From Amoeboaphelidium occidentale (Eukaryota; Aphelidiomycota; Aphelidea), in the NCBI GenBank assembly GCA_023515795.1, contig JALGPX010000023.1, forward strand, positions 23,717 to 66,041: a DNA stretch of 42,325 bases. Reading direction: 5' to 3'. Every line of letters starts with the position of its first letter. Position 1 is the stretch's first letter. The notes below the pieces were generated by a model. That model searched no databases. It was not told the DNA's origin and worked only from the letters and a program-made list of their open reading frames with translations. Position numbers and translations under genes: made by a program. This document shows positions 40,492-42,325 of this stretch, piece after piece.

Positions 40492-42325
40492 ATGCGCCAA
40501 ATGTATGGTGATCCGAAGAAGCTTACATCAAAGGATCTTGTGGATGAAGGATATCAAGGATCAACCTCAATCTCTCAGAGCTTAGCCTGCTTGTCCTCTA
40601 GAGATGACTTGCCCTCAGCTGTTGCAAAGTTATCACTCGGATCAGCAACCACAAGTGCGTCGTATCAAAGGCTTCCATCATCACAACCCGGAGATCTAAA
40701 GCAAGATACCTCTGAGAAGCCTCCGAAACATCCAAGGATTATAATTCTTAAAGAGTTTCACAAAGAGTCCGTGAAAGATGAAGCATCATTCACAAGACGT
40801 TGCAAAGTGATCAGATCACCTTCGAAGCTCAAGATTACAGTTACAATCGATGATTACAAGAGAGATGAGATAAATGAATTTCCTTTAAAGTCTTTTAAAT
40901 CAAAATCTGACTCTGATCTACCAGCTAGAGCCCAGCAGGCCGATGGAACTTTGATCTCGTCTGAACCAACATTTGAAGGTAAATATGGTGGCAATGAAGC
41001 TTCTGGGAATTCAAAAAGTGATTTTGTATGGCTAAAGACGAAGGGCTTCTGTATCCACAAGTCTTTAAGTGAAGAGCTAAGATCCGTGGTTGTGACAATA
41101 ATGATTTTAAATGATAAGATTCTGCTGAAGACTTTGGCTGATGGAAAATCTATCAGCATAGATTACGCGGATTTTAATTGGTTTGAGCCATTAAAAGAGG
41201 TTGTTACGCCTTTAAATTCTCCGGGGCAGGTTTCGGTTAGATCACTGAAGGAAGATTATATTCTCGACTTTAATTATCCTGGTGGCGCGTCACTCTCTGC
41301 TTTCATAGAGAATCTTAATCAAGCCTTTACATCTTTTTATAATAGGCTTTTCAAGTTGCCAGTACAGGATTTAAGTATAACTAAGGATGAGAACAATGGA
41401 AAACCTGCTGAAGGTTCCGATGCTTTAAACGATCTTTATCAGTTACAAGGCTTTGCTGGCAGTGGTGGAATATCAACCGTGTATTATTGCACAAAGAAAG
41501 ACGCTTTGGTGTTAAATCGCAAGATACCGGTCTATGTCGCAAAGATTGTAAAAACAGACTCGAAAGCTTACAAAAACGAATTAGCAGTTTTACGCCAAAT
41601 TAAAGAGAATCCTCATGAAAGCTTAGTCAATTTAGAAAACTTATTTGCCCATAAGGGTGATGGAAAAATCAGTTGGTATGCTGTATTGATTTTAGAGACT
41701 GTTCACTGTGCGGATCTCGATAATGTAAAACTTTCCTTGAAACCGCGCCAAGATCTCTTTACGGTAATTGAAACGTTTCCTAGTGGAAAATTGCCAATGT
41801 ATAAGATACTTGATGGGTTAAAACAAATTGTTGACGGTTTACTTTGGCTCAAAGATATATGTGGTGTTGCTCACGGAGACGTGAAAGACGAAAACATAAT
41901 TGTCAACTGGGAAGATGATACAAAATGGAAATGGAAAATAATTGACTTCGGAAGTTGTTTACCAGTGGGCCAAACAGATTGTTCGAAATACCTCGGTACA
42001 TATCATTTTTCATCGCCAGAACTTGTTGAGGGTAATTTGAAACGTTTGGCCTCAGCCAAGAGCTCCGATATTTATTATTACGATCCCTTAATGCAAGATG
42101 CATGGTGCTTAGGATTATTGTTATTTACCTGCTGTTTCGGAGATGAACCTTTCACTTCTCCTTTAGAAAATATAGAACAAAAATGGAATGCGACACTTGA
42201 GCGGGATCAAACATCAAGACTTCTTGTTCGTTTCAAATCGGAATGTGGCGTGTTGCCAGAAGATCTTCTTTGTCCTGATGTGGAGGTTTTTTTGGAAGGG
42301 CTTCTGCAAAAAGATCCAAACAGAA
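40492..42325 (+). CDS. Protein kinase with N-terminal regulatory region, 3' end missing
   Basis: One frame is open from the ATG at 40492 to the window end (611 codons) with no stop, so the gene runs on. Residues 1-170 are Ser/Lys-rich and disordered. About 175-285 form a beta-rich domain (DFVWLKTKGFCIHKSL to SAFIENLNQAF) that looks PH-like. The kinase domain starts near 315: glycine loop GFAGSGGISTVYYC, VAIK-type Lys in VYVAKIVK, catalytic loop HGDVKDENII (about 461), IDFGS (about 484) and SSPEL (about 506), then the GLLLFTCCFG helix. HGD replaces the usual HRD. The KDEN catalytic loop resembles PAS-domain and Ran1/Ksp1-like kinases, but I cannot place it in a subfamily. Substrate and pathway are unknown. 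Confidence 0.88.
   Translation, partial: MRQMYGDPKKLTSKDLVDEGYQGSTSISQSLACLSSRDDLPSAVAKLSLGSATTSASYQRLPSSQPGDLKQDTSEKPPKHPRIIILKEFHKESVKDEASFTRRCKVIRSPSKLKITVTIDDYKRDEINEFPLKSFKSKSDSDLPARAQQADGTLISSEPTFEGKYGGNEASGNSKSDFVWLKTKGFCIHKSLSEELRSVVVTIMILNDKILLKTLADGKSISIDYADFNWFEPLKEVVTPLNSPGQVSVRSLKEDYILDFNYPGGASLSAFIENLNQAFTSFYNRLFKLPVQDLSITKDENNGKPAEGSDALNDLYQLQGFAGSGGISTVYYCTKKDALVLNRKIPVYVAKIVKTDSKAYKNELAVLRQIKENPHESLVNLENLFAHKGDGKISWYAVLILETVHCADLDNVKLSLKPRQDLFTVIETFPSGKLPMYKILDGLKQIVDGLLWLKDICGVAHGDVKDENIIVNWEDDTKWKWKIIDFGSCLPVGQTDCSKYLGTYHFSSPELVEGNLKRLASAKSSDIYYYDPLMQDAWCLGLLLFTCCFGDEPFTSPLENIEQKWNATLERDQTSRLLVRFKSECGVLPEDLLCPDVEVFLEGLLQKDPNR

Noticed and set aside
1-42325. tRNA or rRNA genes, transposons, CRISPR arrays, telomeric or satellite repeats.
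   Set aside because: I saw no cloverleaf-like intergenic segments, terminal repeats, transposase motifs or regular short repeats. Gaps between genes are too small for most of these.

Overview
The window is 42.3 kb of nuclear DNA from a gene-dense eukaryote. It holds 20 protein-coding genes, two of them cut by the window edges, and no stretch longer than about 230 bp lies between genes. I rebuilt 19 introns by joining reading frames; all begin GT, end AG and are only 31 to 46 nt long. TAA, TAG and TGA all serve as stops, so the code is standard. An AA11-type chitin-active LPMO and a Nup159/Nup214-type nucleoporin suggest the fungal branch of opisthokonts. A probable SCLT1 (centriole distal appendage protein) suggests a flagellated member. 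My inference is an early-diverging zoosporic fungus or close relative such as an aphelid, rozellid or chytrid; the species cannot be named from sequence alone.

Layout. Positions 2-7628 (+): a membrane-anchored subtilase (5' end missing), RIO1 kinase and an FG nucleoporin. Positions 7689-22147 (-): six genes in one head-to-tail run with only 21 to 56 bp between coding regions. In transcription order they are an Urb2/Npa2-like protein, EFL1 GTPase, an unrecognised coiled-coil protein, phytochelatin synthase, ZW10 and SCLT1. Positions 22345-25575 (+): a small Ser-rich protein with a frame break, a Grainyhead/CP2 transcription factor in six exons, and a coiled-coil protein resembling dynein adaptors. 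The last overlaps the end of a convergent GCP4-like gene (25551-27305, -) by 25 bp. Positions 27461-33930 (+): a BAR-PH-GRAM-VASt sterol-transfer protein (Sip3/Lam family), a citrate synthase ending in the peroxisomal signal SKL, and an unknown secreted or membrane protein. Positions 33946-40303 (-): a degenerate adenylate-forming enzyme, the LPMO and a BLM/Sgs1-type RecQ helicase whose first coding exon appears to be 5 nt long. Positions 40492-42325 (+): the first 611 codons of a protein kinase.

Themes. RIO1, Urb2 and EFL1 act in ribosome biogenesis. SCLT1, ZW10, GCP4 and the putative adaptor act at centrioles, kinetochores or microtubule organising centres. The LPMO, the subtilase and the SKL-tagged citrate synthase would suit a chitin-contacting organism that uses the glyoxylate cycle.

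Assembly caution. At three places a run of N (1, 20 and 1 bases) is flanked by two copies, 97 to 99 percent identical by eye, of the same 102 to 215 bp coding segment. These look like unmerged contig ends, probably two haplotypes. Removing one copy plus the N restores an intact reading frame in all three genes (EFL1, Grainyhead/CP2, Lam).
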